A DNA stretch of 64,000 nucleotides, from assembly GCF_947498005.1 (NCBI RefSeq), contig NZ_CANMIW010000005.1, positions 62,001 through 126,000 on the forward strand. The letters run 5' to 3'. How positions within the stretch are numbered: the stretch's first letter is position 1; every line of letters starts with the position of its first letter. Shown one piece after another: positions 33,839 through 41,942 of this stretch. The position numbers and the translations under genes were made by a program. Source of the stretch: an uncultured Winogradskyella sp. GTDB lineage: Bacteria > Bacteroidota > Bacteroidia > Flavobacteriales > Flavobacteriaceae. The notes beneath the pieces were generated by a model, which saw only the letters and a list, made by a program, of their open reading frames with translations, was not told where the DNA came from and did no database searches.

Positions 33839-35647
33839 TCAATTGTCAATAACTTCAATGTTAACACCATCGGTATCATTAATTGTATGATTTACTTTAG
33901 CTTTTTTGCTTATTGAAGTTGTATCTATTACAGTTGTATTAGATTCTACTTTGTCTTCTGTATTTTCAGTTTCATTGCCTTCTTCAGTTTCAGTAAAGCA
34001 GTCTAAACATTCTACATCGTCTTCAATAACTTTTAGATATTGATTTCGCATATCTCTTTTAAGAATGTTGTTTGTAGATCTATAATTTCTATAAAAGTTG
34101 TGTGTATTATTATTTGCAAAAAATACAGAACCTTCGGGCAAATAAATAATAACCTCAATATGCTGATCACTAAATTTATTTAATGCATCCGTAATTAAAT
34201 AAGAGTCTAGTCTCAATTCATTATTAACAATTGTATAATTATAATTAATGTCTTGAGCACGTTCTCTCGCTAAATCGTAATTACTTCCTCTTGCAAATCC
34301 ATTTATTTTAATGCGAGCTATTGAATCTGTTGTTGATTTAACTATTAATCTAATATCAGTTGTAGATATAATACTATTATCATTATCAGTTGGCATAATT
34401 TTATAGCCGTTATAATCGCTGTACAAATGCTTGTTGTAGTCGTCATGACTTACCATTTTTATTTTTAATGTGTCGCCAGAAGTAATATTAAGAGGTGCTT
34501 CAACTTGTGTAAAATTGGCATCATAGGCATGTTCAGTTGCTTGCTTAACACCTGTAATGACTAAACCTATAATTGCCATAATCCAAAGTCCTAACAATGT
34601 AAATTTGGCAATGCTACCTATAGATTTTAGGTTGTTTACTAGAATTTTGAGACCTAAATAGAAGACAAAGAAAAACGGTATTCCTATTACAAAAAACAAT
34701 AATAAGGACATTAACCAAATAGGAATATTCGCGGTATTAGATGCATGAATAAAATCCATACCAGGAAAATGAACTGCATTTGTTACACCTACCGTAAAAA
34801 AGGCTACGATTAAAGCAATAATTGCACTAAGCCCAATAATGATTAAGAGAACACCAATAAACTTGGCTATCACTTTTAGAAAAAACATAATTATTGTGCC
34901 TATAGTTTCAAAAAATGATTGAGAACTCGATTTTAGTTTATTACTCTGTTTCTGAAAATCGACACTTTTTACGGTTTCGGAAATATTATCAGAAACATGG
35001 TCAAAACCTTCCTTTAATTTGTCGCCATGTTTCTTTAAATCAACATTTTTTACGGTTTCTGAGACTGTATCAATGCCGTCTTTAATTTTTTTTTCAATGT
35101 TACTGATGTTAACCGGATCACCAGTCATGGTCAGTTTTTCTGCAGTAGACTTGGCTTCGGGTATTAAAGCCCATAAAATAATGTAAAGTAAAACACCTGT
35201 ACCAGCACTAAAGAAAAGAATAACCCAAATAAGTCTAATCCATAATGCGTCAATACCAAAATAATGACCTAAACCTGCAGCAACACCACCAACATAAGAA
35301 TTGTCTGTATCTCTAAATAAACGCCTAGTTGAGGCAGATTTTTGTCTGTATTGTTGTTTTGGTTCATCTTCAAAGATTTCATCATCTACAAGATAATCTT
35401 CAGGTTGTCCCATTATAGTGATAACCTCGTCTACGAGCTTAATACCAACTACTTGCTTTTCGTTTTGTATGCGTTCTGAAAATAGCTCAGCAATTCTCGC
35501 TTCAATATCTGCAATAATTTCTGAACGACCTTGAGAGTCTGTAAATGAACGTTTTATAGCCTCAAGATAGCGCGATAACTTAAGGTATGCATCTTCATCT
35601 ATATGGAAGAATATACCTGCTAAATTTATATTGACTGTTTTATTCAT
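33839..35647 (-). CDS. PspC domain-containing membrane protein
   Basis: A 602-residue protein. The N-terminal about 100 residues are soluble, starting VNINLAGIFFHIDEDAY (a Bacteroidota-specific leader). The PspC segment follows (VGGVAAGLGHYFGIDALWIR with LYIILWALIPE), then an amphipathic helical linker with two near-repeat blocks (VSETVKNVDLKKHGDKLKEG and ISETVKSVDFQKQSNKLK). Several further membrane helices and an extracytoplasmic C-terminal region end the protein. The role is envelope stress by family association. It overlaps the padR gene by ATGA. Confidence 0.9.
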   Translation of the reverse strand: MNKTVNINLAGIFFHIDEDAYLKLSRYLEAIKRSFTDSQGRSEIIADIEARIAELFSERIQNEKQVVGIKLVDEVITIMGQPEDYLVDDEIFEDEPKQQYRQKSASTRRLFRDTDNSYVGGVAAGLGHYFGIDALWIRLIWVILFFSAGTGVLLYIILWALIPEAKSTAEKLTMTGDPVNISNIEKKIKDGIDTVSETVKNVDLKKHGDKLKEGFDHVSDNISETVKSVDFQKQSNKLKSSSQSFFETIGTIIMFFLKVIAKFIGVLLIIIGLSAIIALIVAFFTVGVTNAVHFPGMDFIHASNTANIPIWLMSLLLFFVIGIPFFFVFYLGLKILVNNLKSIGSIAKFTLLGLWIMAIIGLVITGVKQATEHAYDANFTQVEAPLNITSGDTLKIKMVSHDDYNKHLYSDYNGYKIMPTDNDNSIISTTDIRLIVKSTTDSIARIKINGFARGSNYDLARERAQDINYNYTIVNNELRLDSYLITDALNKFSDQHIEVIIYLPEGSVFFANNNTHNFYRNYRSTNNILKRDMRNQYLKVIEDDVECLDCFTETEEGNETENTEDKVESNTTVIDTTSISKKAKVNHTINDTDGVNIEVIDN

Positions 35648-35985
35648 TTCTTTGGTGTTTTTGTATTGGTGACTAGGTTAACGGCATTTTGTAAATCGCT
35701 CCATGTGGAGTTTAATTCATTCAGAAACAGTTTGCCTGTTTCTGTAAGACCATAATATTTTCTTGGTGGTCCTGAGGTGGATTCTTCCCAACGATAATTG
35801 AGTAATCCAGCATTTTTTAATCTTGTTAATAGTGGATAAATAGTACCTTCTACAACAAGCATTTTTGCATCTTTTAAAGTGCCCAGAATTTCTGCTACGT
35901 AAGCATCTTCATCTTTTAAGATTGATAGTATGCAATACTCCAGAACACCTTTACGCATTTGTGCTTTTGTGTTTTCTATTTTCAT
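35644..35985 (-). CDS. PadR-family transcriptional regulator
   Basis: A 113-residue winged-helix regulator: KGVLEYCILSIL, VVEGTIYPLLTRLKNAGLL, and the wing SGPPRKYYGLTETGK. PadR proteins usually repress a neighbouring operon and respond to small molecules or membrane stress. It is the first gene of the padR-PspC pair (4-base overlap) and probably controls it and the downstream GIN-domain genes. Confidence 0.94.
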   Translation of the reverse strand: MKIENTKAQMRKGVLEYCILSILKDEDAYVAEILGTLKDAKMLVVEGTIYPLLTRLKNAGLLNYRWEESTSGPPRKYYGLTETGKLFLNELNSTWSDLQNAVNLVTNTKTPKK

Positions 35986-36075
35986 GTGTTATGAGTCTTT
36001 AATTCTATTAAACTGTTCATTTTTTGATTGATGATTTATGGTGATTTATTCAGCGAGTGATGAAGTCGTAAATTG

Positions 36076-36522
36076 TTATTTTAAAAAGTTAATTGTGAGA
36101 GGATAAGTAAATTCTTGTCCATCTCTAGCGGATAAACTAGCTTTTACAATAAGTGCTAATTCAATTATAAAAGCAATAACTGCTAAAGCGCCTAAACCGC
36201 CTCCTATATATAATAGAGGTGAAGGTTCTCCTATGTTGATATGGAAATTGTTGAAACCAGGAAAATCTAAGACATCCATATTTCTAAATACTTTGAATAT
36301 AAAAAAGGGTACACTTATGGTTCCTATAATTATTGCATATAGTAAAACACTAATCTGAAAATTTATCGCCTGCTTTCCATGTTGATCAATAAAGGTTGAT
36401 TTGTCTTTATTTGCTGCCCATAAAATTATAGGTCCTATAAAATTTCCAAAAGGAATAAAAAACCTTGAAAAGGTAGATAAATGAATAAATGTGGCTAAAT
36501 TTTTATGATGTGTGTCTAACAT
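36076..36522 (-). CDS. DUF4870 membrane protein
   Basis: A 148-residue protein with the DUF4870 pattern: N-terminal HLSTFSRFFIPFGNFIGPII, the conserved QHGKQAINFQISVLLY, and four hydrophobic helices. The last is followed by AxDGQxFxYPLTI, close to the family ending. Function unknown. It lies 90 bases upstream of padR on the same strand and may share regulation. Confidence 0.87.
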   Translation of the reverse strand: MLDTHHKNLATFIHLSTFSRFFIPFGNFIGPIILWAANKDKSTFIDQHGKQAINFQISVLLYAIIIGTISVPFFIFKVFRNMDVLDFPGFNNFHINIGEPSPLLYIGGGLGALAVIAFIIELALIVKASLSARDGQEFTYPLTINFLK

Positions 36523-36669
36523 AATATAAAAGTATATAATAGTTGCTTATACAAATATATGTCTTTAAAAAGGTATTATGTTACGCATAGTACTAAAAAT
36601 TAACATTTTATTAACATTAGCGAAGTCGTTAATTTTAAATTATTTTAGTGCTAAATTTTAACTATATAT

Positions 36670-37125
36670 ATGAAAATTACACCATCAAAACTTAATAGCT
36701 ATCTAATGTTTAAACTTCCTGCGGCTTATTTTACAGGTGTAAGAACTAAACAATTAGATGATAATACTTGTGTGGTAACGGTAAAACATCGTTGGGTAAA
36801 TCAAAATCCTTTTAAATCTATGTTTTGGGCAGTGCAAGGTATGGCTGCCGAATTAACAACTGGTGCTTTGGTAATGAATAAAATAAGAGATAGTGGTAAA
36901 AAAGTATCGATGCTTGTGGCATCTAATAATGCGTCATTCTCAAAAAAAGCTACAGGAAGAATAACGTTTAGCTGTACTGAGGGAAACTTAATTGATGATG
37001 CCATTAATAAAGCCATTGAAACTGGAGAAGGGCAAACAGTTTGGTTAAATTCTAAAGGGATTAATGAAGAAGGTGTAGAAGTATCTACCTTCAATTTTCA
37101 ATGGACGCTAAAAGTAAAAGCTTAA
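36670..37125 (+). CDS. DUF4442 hotdog-fold protein
   Basis: A 151-residue, signal-less protein resembling acyl-CoA thioesterase-like hotdog proteins of the DUF4442 family: RVNxNPFxSMFWAVQG-like segment (here HRWVNQNPFKSMFWAVQG) and AAELTTGALVM, followed by four strands. A thioesterase activity is possible, but catalytic residues are not certain. It is divergent from DUF4870 with 147 bases between. Confidence 0.82.
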   Translation: MKITPSKLNSYLMFKLPAAYFTGVRTKQLDDNTCVVTVKHRWVNQNPFKSMFWAVQGMAAELTTGALVMNKIRDSGKKVSMLVASNNASFSKKATGRITFSCTEGNLIDDAINKAIETGEGQTVWLNSKGINEEGVEVSTFNFQWTLKVKA

Positions 37126-37210
37126 ATTAATTAATACCTAAGGTGTTGTAACAAAGTTTAGAAAATATCTACATATAACTGAATCAATTAAATCATTTTA
37201 ATAATTAGCT

Positions 37211-38035
37211 ATGGAAAGATTACCAGACAATAATAATAGACAAGCACACGAAATAAATTATCGTATTTACGGAGAAGAAATGCAATACGTGGAAATAGAA
37301 CTAGATCCACAAGAAGGTGTTGTAGCAGAGTCAGGAAGTTTTATGATGATGGATGATGGTATAAAAATGGATACCATATTTGGTGATGGATCTCAAAAGG
37401 ATACTGGTTTTTTAGGTAAAATTTTAGGTGCAGGGAAAAGAATTCTAACAGGTGAAAGCTTGTTTATGACAGCTTTTTATAATGACTTAACGGGTAAACG
37501 AAACGTGTCTTTTGCTTCTCCATATCCTGGAAAAATTATTCCAATAGATTTAACAGAGTTTGGAGGGAAATTTATTTGCCAGAAAGATGCATTTTTATGT
37601 GCAGCAAAAGGTGTTAGTATTGGTGTAGAGTTTTCTAAAAAATTAGGTCGTGGACTTTTTGGTGGAGAAGGCTTTATAATGCAAAAACTGGAAGGTGATG
37701 GTATGGCTTTTGTGCATGCTGGTGGTACTACAGCCGTTAAAACTTTAGCAGCAGGTGAAACACTGCGAGTAGATACTGGCTGTATAATTGGTTTTACTCA
37801 AAGCATAGATTACGATATAGAATTTGTTGGCGGAATTAAAAACTCCATATTTGGTGGAGAAGGGTTGTTTTTTGCAAAATTACAAGGGCCAGGAAAAGTG
37901 TATATTCAATCGTTACCATTTAGCAGATTGGCTGGTAGAGTTTTAGCGTCTGTTCCTAGAGGCGGAAAATCTAAAGGTGAAGGCAGTATTTTAGGCGGTA
38001 TTGGAGATTTATTAGATGGTGATAATCGATTTTAA
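37211..38035 (+). CDS. AIM24/TIGR00266 family protein
   Basis: A 274-residue protein with the TIGR00266 core: VEIELDPQEGVVAESGSFMM, SFASPYPGKIIPIDL, a glycine-rich FGGEGFIMQKLEGDG and FGGEGLFFAKLQGPG internal duplication, and the terminal LAGRVLASVP. The double-psi-like beta fold is shared with the mitochondrial AIM24 protein; molecular role unknown. Own terminator at 38121-38150. Confidence 0.92.
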   Translation: MERLPDNNNRQAHEINYRIYGEEMQYVEIELDPQEGVVAESGSFMMMDDGIKMDTIFGDGSQKDTGFLGKILGAGKRILTGESLFMTAFYNDLTGKRNVSFASPYPGKIIPIDLTEFGGKFICQKDAFLCAAKGVSIGVEFSKKLGRGLFGGEGFIMQKLEGDGMAFVHAGGTTAVKTLAAGETLRVDTGCIIGFTQSIDYDIEFVGGIKNSIFGGEGLFFAKLQGPGKVYIQSLPFSRLAGRVLASVPRGGKSKGEGSILGGIGDLLDGDNRF

Positions 38036-38120
38036 TCAAGCTGTAAATTGCTTTATATTAGCTATTTAAATTGTAAAAGTTCTCTTTTTAAATTTGAAGA
38101 TTTAGTTGATAAATTCAAAT

Positions 38121-38150
38121 AGTTTAACATAAAAAGCTGTTAAACTTTTT
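38121..38150 (+). terminator. Terminator of the AIM24-like gene
   Basis: AGTTTAAC at 38121-38128 pairs perfectly with GTTAAACT at 38139-38146 across a 10-base loop, followed by TTTT. An alternative stem, ATAAAAAG/CTTTTTAT at 38129-38152, is mutually exclusive with it. Confidence 0.7.
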
Positions 38151-38224
38151 ATGAACTAAATTCGATTCCATTTTTTTTGCTACCTTTAAAGTGAATTAAA
38201 AATCAAAGCCTATATTTAGAAATC

Positions 38225-38232
38225 TACTTTTG
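38225..38232 (+). promoter_or_regulatory. -7 box of the 65-residue protein gene
   Basis: TACTTTTG matches TAnnTTTG, 25 bases before the ATG at 38258. Confidence 0.55.
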
Positions 38233-38257
38233 TTAAACCTAAAACTTAAAATATCCT

Positions 38258-38455
38258 ATGGCAAGAGCAATGTATGAGTACACTAAGACAGTACTTGGCA
38301 AAGTCAGTTTTGATGCTGCTTTATTCTGCAAGGAAGTTCAAAAAGCAGTGAGACGATTATTACCTCACGAGCTTGAAGAACTTAGAATTTATATTCAGTC
38401 CCTAATCAATCAAAACCCAGAATTAGATCAATGTTTAATTTATTTGAAAGCATAA
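38258..38455 (+). CDS. Small conserved flavobacterial protein
   Basis: A 65-residue, helical, cytoplasmic protein with motifs YTKTVLGKVSFDAALFCKE and LLPHELEELRIYI. It has no signal, membrane helix or Cys pair. I recall near-identical short proteins across Flavobacteriaceae, so it is a real, strongly conserved gene with unknown function. It is monocistronic, with its own promoter box and terminator. Confidence 0.82.
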   Translation: MARAMYEYTKTVLGKVSFDAALFCKEVQKAVRRLLPHELEELRIYIQSLINQNPELDQCLIYLKA

Positions 38456-38457
38456 CG

Positions 38458-38486
38458 AAAAAAGCGACTTACGAGTCACTTTTTTT
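38458..38486 (+). terminator. Terminator of the 65-residue protein gene
   Basis: AAAAAAGCGACT with AGTCACTTTTTTT around TACG, with one C-A mismatch, ending in seven T. Confidence 0.75.
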
Positions 38487-38498
38487 ATGATTTCTTTT

Positions 38499-38529
38499 TT
38501 TGCTTTCGTTGATTTTAAATCTACCTTTG
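38499..38529 (+). promoter_or_regulatory. Consensus promoter of the MbnP/MbnH operon
   Basis: TTTG at 38499-38502 and TACCTTTG at 38522-38529 match the Bacteroidota -33/-7 consensus with the preferred 19-base spacing. It lies downstream of the ATG at 38487, so that ATG cannot start the gene, and a start at or after 38547 must be used. Confidence 0.8.
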
Positions 38530-38546
38530 TAAAAAAAATATTACAC

Positions 38547-38924
38547 TTGAGACAAGTAGTAATCTTCATATTATTTTTATCTTTTGCTTTAAGACCATTA
38601 TACTTTGTTGGTAACGTTATGTATTACCAACTAAATATCGATTACATCATTGAGACGTATTGTGTTAATACAGATAAGCCAGAATTACAATGTAACGGTA
38701 AATGTCATTTAGCAAAGCAACTTACTGCGCTAGACACTACAGACGATAGTGGTAAAGCTGTTTTAAGTTTGTTCGATTCGTTTTTTCCTGTATTTTCAGA
38801 AAATATAAGTCCTTTTGAATTTAATAGTCATAATTTATATATGGCTAAACAAAAAATAGCATTTAGCACTCAGAATTATATGTTTAATTTTGAATACTTC
38901 CACTTTAAACCACCTATGGTATAG
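38547..38924 (+). CDS. CxxxC-motif membrane protein, first gene of the MbnPH operon
   Basis: About 125 residues: one N-terminal membrane helix (VVIFILFLSFALRPLYFVG) and an exported domain with Cys39, Cys49, Cys53 and His54 in YCVNTDKPELQCNGKCHLAK, a plausible metal site. The frame is open from ATG 38487, but the promoter (38499-38529) lies after that ATG; TTG at 38547 is therefore proposed as the start, leaving a very short leader. The next genes are MbnP and MbnH, so a copper-related role is inferred. The motif is familiar from other Bacteroidota proteins of unknown function. Confidence 0.7.
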   Translation: MRQVVIFILFLSFALRPLYFVGNVMYYQLNIDYIIETYCVNTDKPELQCNGKCHLAKQLTALDTTDDSGKAVLSLFDSFFPVFSENISPFEFNSHNLYMAKQKIAFSTQNYMFNFEYFHFKPPMV

Positions 38925-38989
38925 TTTTATTTTTCGACTAGGATTTTCAATCCTAAACATCCTTAAATTATAAAATAAAACATATACAA

Positions 38990-39790
38990 ATGAAATTACT
39001 AAAATATACATTTGCACTATTGGCGTGCGCAATACTGACTAATTGTTCTACGGACAATGATGATAATGAAGAAAATTTATCGGGTCAGAGTGGAGACTTA
39101 ATACTTAAATTTGACAATTCCGTTGGAGATCAAGATTTTATCTTTGGCACAACGTATTCTAAATCTAATAGCGAAACATTTCAATTATCAAATCTAAAAT
39201 ACATTATCAGTAATGTAAGAGTAACGGATAATGAAGGCAATACGTTTTATTATCCTGAAGAAGAAAACGTGTTTATAGTTAGTGAATCAAATGGCAACAA
39301 TGCAGGCGAAATTTATGTTACTTTAAATGATGTTGATGCCGCAAACTATACGCAAATAACGTTTGGGATTGGTATTGATCAAGATCGTTTTGCATTAGGT
39401 GCAGATGGTCAAGGCGATTTCTTAGAGTTAGCTTCAGAGGAAGGTATGATGTGGAGTTGGGCTTCTGGCTACAAATTTGTGCGTTTCGATGGCACATTTT
39501 CTACACCATCTGTTACTGATGAGCCGTTAAATGTTCATATGGGAAGTGTTGGTACATCTTTAGATAATTATAAGGAAGTAACATTAAATTTTCCCAATAC
39601 TGTTTTAGTGAGAGAGGATAGCTCTCCAGAGGTTCATATTGTAGCAGATATTTCTAAGGTTTTTGATGGTGTGATGACTGCAAACTTCGCAGACGGTTAT
39701 GATCAAGTACATACTGATGCTACCGAAACACCTATAATTGCTACAAATATTCAATCGATGTTTGAGGTTCATCACATACATAACGATTAA
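38990..39790 (+). CDS. MbnP family copper-binding lipoprotein
   Basis: A 266-residue lipoprotein (lipobox ILTNC, Cys19). It follows the MbnP plan: QLSNLKYIISNVRVTDNEGN, ITFGIGID, and the aromatic motif MMWSWASGYKFVRFDG with Trp155 and Trp157. In characterised MbnP proteins a Trp is oxidised to kynurenine by the partner enzyme MbnH, which creates a Cu(I) site. The gene for that MbnH-like enzyme is directly downstream. His-rich end (VHHIHND) may add metal ligands. Confidence 0.88.
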   Translation: MKLLKYTFALLACAILTNCSTDNDDNEENLSGQSGDLILKFDNSVGDQDFIFGTTYSKSNSETFQLSNLKYIISNVRVTDNEGNTFYYPEEENVFIVSESNGNNAGEIYVTLNDVDAANYTQITFGIGIDQDRFALGADGQGDFLELASEEGMMWSWASGYKFVRFDGTFSTPSVTDEPLNVHMGSVGTSLDNYKEVTLNFPNTVLVREDSSPEVHIVADISKVFDGVMTANFADGYDQVHTDATETPIIATNIQSMFEVHHIHND

Positions 39791-39799
39791 TCAATATCG

Positions 39800-39833
39800 A
39801 ATCATTGAGAGTTTTATTTAGCTCTCAATGATT
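39800..39833. other. 12-bp hairpin between mbnP-like and mbnH-like genes
   Basis: AATCATTGAGAG at 39800-39811 and its exact complement at 39822-39833 with a 10-base loop. It lies in the 61-base spacer within the operon and has no T tract, so it may protect the mbnP message from 3' decay or partly terminate it, giving more MbnP than MbnH. Confidence 0.7.
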
Positions 39834-39851
39834 TAATAAATTTTATTGATT

Positions 39852-40898
39852 ATGAAAAAAGTAACCTTATTAATTGTTGCTATTGTCACTGTATTTTCTT
39901 GTTCAGAACCTTCAGAAATAGCAACATACGAACCTGTCATTTTAGATGTACAAGTGCCTTCAAATTTTCCTGATATTGTTTATAATTTAGACAATAATCA
40001 GGTTACAGAAGCGGGTTTTGAACTAGGTAAAGATCTGTTTTATGAAGGTAAACTATCTTCTAACAACGCCATAGCATGTGCATTTTGTCACGAGCAAGCT
40101 TTTGCATTTACACACCATGGTCATAACTTAAGTCATGGTGTTAATGGAGGAGTAGGTTTTAGAAATGCTCAACCTATTCAAAATTTAGCATACCAAACCT
40201 CATTTATGTGGGATGGTGCAGCCTCGCATTTAGATTTACAACCAATTATTCCTCTAACAAGTGAGGTAGAAATGGGAGAAACGTTAAGTAACGTTATTTC
40301 AAAATTAGAAGCGGATTCCTATTATCAAGAGCAATTTGCAAGAGCATTCGAAGGTGGTGAGGTAAACACCGAGAACATGCTGAAGGCCTTATCTCAGTTT
40401 ATGATTATGATGGTGTCTTCTAATTCTAAATATGATAAATATGTGAGAAATGAGGACAACATCACTTTTACTCAATTAGAATCTGATGGCCTGAATACGT
40501 TTCAGAATAAATGTGCCACATGCCATGCAACTGATTTATTTACGGACCAAAGTTTTAGAAATAATGGTTTGTCTATAAATCCGCAACTAAATGATTTAGG
40601 ACGTTACGATATATTAGAGAACACCGAAGATTTATACAAATTTAAAGTGCCTAGCTTAAGAAATGTAGAAGTAACGTATCCATACATGCATGATGGTAGA
40701 TTTGCTACGCTAGAAGTTGTTTTAGATTTTTACGATTCTGCTGTGGTCGACAACGGAAATGTAGATGATGAATTATTGAGAGCAGATGGCAGCTATGGTA
40801 TAACACTTAGTGATTACGAGAAAGAAAGTTTAATTGCTTTTTTACAAACTTTAACTGATTACGAATTTTTAGAAGATGAACGATTTGCCGAATTTTAA
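39852..40898 (+). CDS. MbnH-like dihaem cytochrome c peroxidase family enzyme (lipoprotein)
   Basis: A 348-residue MauG/CCP-family protein with two c-haem sites, CAFCH at 76-80 and CATCH at 221-225. It also has the family segments ELGKDLFYEGKLSSNN, FMWDGAASHLDLQ, VPSLRNVEVTYPYMHDGR and the ending LIAFLQTL. The signal has a lipobox (VFSC, Cys17). ATG at 39852 is chosen over the TTG two codons earlier. The adjacent MbnP gene indicates protein Trp oxidation rather than general peroxide removal; this is inference from pairing. Confidence 0.9.
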   Translation: MKKVTLLIVAIVTVFSCSEPSEIATYEPVILDVQVPSNFPDIVYNLDNNQVTEAGFELGKDLFYEGKLSSNNAIACAFCHEQAFAFTHHGHNLSHGVNGGVGFRNAQPIQNLAYQTSFMWDGAASHLDLQPIIPLTSEVEMGETLSNVISKLEADSYYQEQFARAFEGGEVNTENMLKALSQFMIMMVSSNSKYDKYVRNEDNITFTQLESDGLNTFQNKCATCHATDLFTDQSFRNNGLSINPQLNDLGRYDILENTEDLYKFKVPSLRNVEVTYPYMHDGRFATLEVVLDFYDSAVVDNGNVDDELLRADGSYGITLSDYEKESLIAFLQTLTDYEFLEDERFAEF

Positions 40899-41874
40899 TT
40901 TTAGATATGCAATACTTAGTTTGTTATTGCTTTGTAATACAATGATGTACGCTCATTATCCCAATACCATTTGTAATAACCATAATTCTGAAGCTTGGTT
41001 TTGTGATTTATGCGGTTGCTCAACAAGTAGTGGAAGTTTTGGGTATGGTACACTAAGCAATACAAATTTTGTAGGTTTACGATACATTTATCAAAACTTT
41101 GAATCGAAAGCTGGTATTTTTAGTAATTCACCAATTAGTAAAGAAACCTTCAATACTGTACAATTATGGGCTCAAGTACCCATTAATGATTCGTTTTATG
41201 TTACAGCGAATGTGCCATATCAAGATTTGACTAGAAAATTTGAAGGCGAACGAGAAAACCTAAATGGATTAGGAGATATTAGCGCTATTGGTTGGTATAA
41301 AATTATGTTTTATAAGAAAAAGATAACCGACAGCACAGCTATTGATTATAGTCTCACAAAAGAACCTTCAGGTCACTCTATTCAATTTGGCATTGGTGTT
41401 AAGCTGCCTACTGGTACATTTGAAGAACGACTGGCAGATAATGTAAATCCAGGATTTCAAGTTGGTACAGGCAGTGTAGATGGTGTTTTCTCTGTTGGTT
41501 ATAACTACGGAAGTGATAGAATAGGTGTAAATACATTATTCAGTTATTACCTAAAAGGTGAGAATAAAAATAATTACCAGTTTGGTAATCAATTCAGTTA
41601 TTCTACCAATGTATATACCGTTTTCTCAGGAGAAAAAATGAATGTTATGCCTTTTTTAGGCTTGTCTGGTGATGTGTATAATTCAATAAAGCAGTACGAC
41701 GAAACCTTGCAAGATACAGATGGTAGTATTCTAAATGCTTCATTGGGTTCAGAGTTGGCAATAGATAAATTTATCTTTGGTGCTAATTATTCCTTACCTG
41801 TAAGTCAAAGTTTGTTTGGAGATAATGTAAAATCGAAACAACGATTTTCCGTTTACGTCAACTTTGCACTATAA
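40876..41874 (+). CDS. Outer-membrane beta-barrel protein of the MbnPH operon
   Basis: A 332-residue exported protein. Signal peptide (about residues 10-26) is followed by a Cys-rich N terminus with Cys33, Cys43, Cys46 and Cys48 in WFCDLCGCSTSSGSFGYG, then about a dozen amphipathic strands ending in the C-terminal Phe-Ala-Leu of a barrel. From memory, barrels of this type are labelled transporter next to MbnP/MbnH in Bacteroidota. The start overlaps the mbnH end by 23 bases. Copper delivery or export is inferred. Confidence 0.8.
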   Translation: MNDLPNFNFRYAILSLLLLCNTMMYAHYPNTICNNHNSEAWFCDLCGCSTSSGSFGYGTLSNTNFVGLRYIYQNFESKAGIFSNSPISKETFNTVQLWAQVPINDSFYVTANVPYQDLTRKFEGERENLNGLGDISAIGWYKIMFYKKKITDSTAIDYSLTKEPSGHSIQFGIGVKLPTGTFEERLADNVNPGFQVGTGSVDGVFSVGYNYGSDRIGVNTLFSYYLKGENKNNYQFGNQFSYSTNVYTVFSGEKMNVMPFLGLSGDVYNSIKQYDETLQDTDGSILNASLGSELAIDKFIFGANYSLPVSQSLFGDNVKSKQRFSVYVNFAL

Positions 41875-41895
41875 GTAATGTCTTTTTAATAAAAT

Positions 41896-41933
41896 AAACC
41901 TCGTAATATGTAATTCTTATTACGAGGTTTTTT
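41896..41933. terminator. Bidirectional terminator between the MbnPH operon and oxyR
   Basis: A 13-bp perfect stem, AAACCTCGTAATA with its complement, a nine-base loop and a T run of six on the plus side. Confidence 0.9.
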
Positions 41934-41942
41934 ATGAATAGA

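Noticed and set aside
38258..38455. 65-residue protein as a toxin-antitoxin component
   Set aside because: No partner gene is adjacent and it has its own promoter and terminator; it looks like a conserved single gene.
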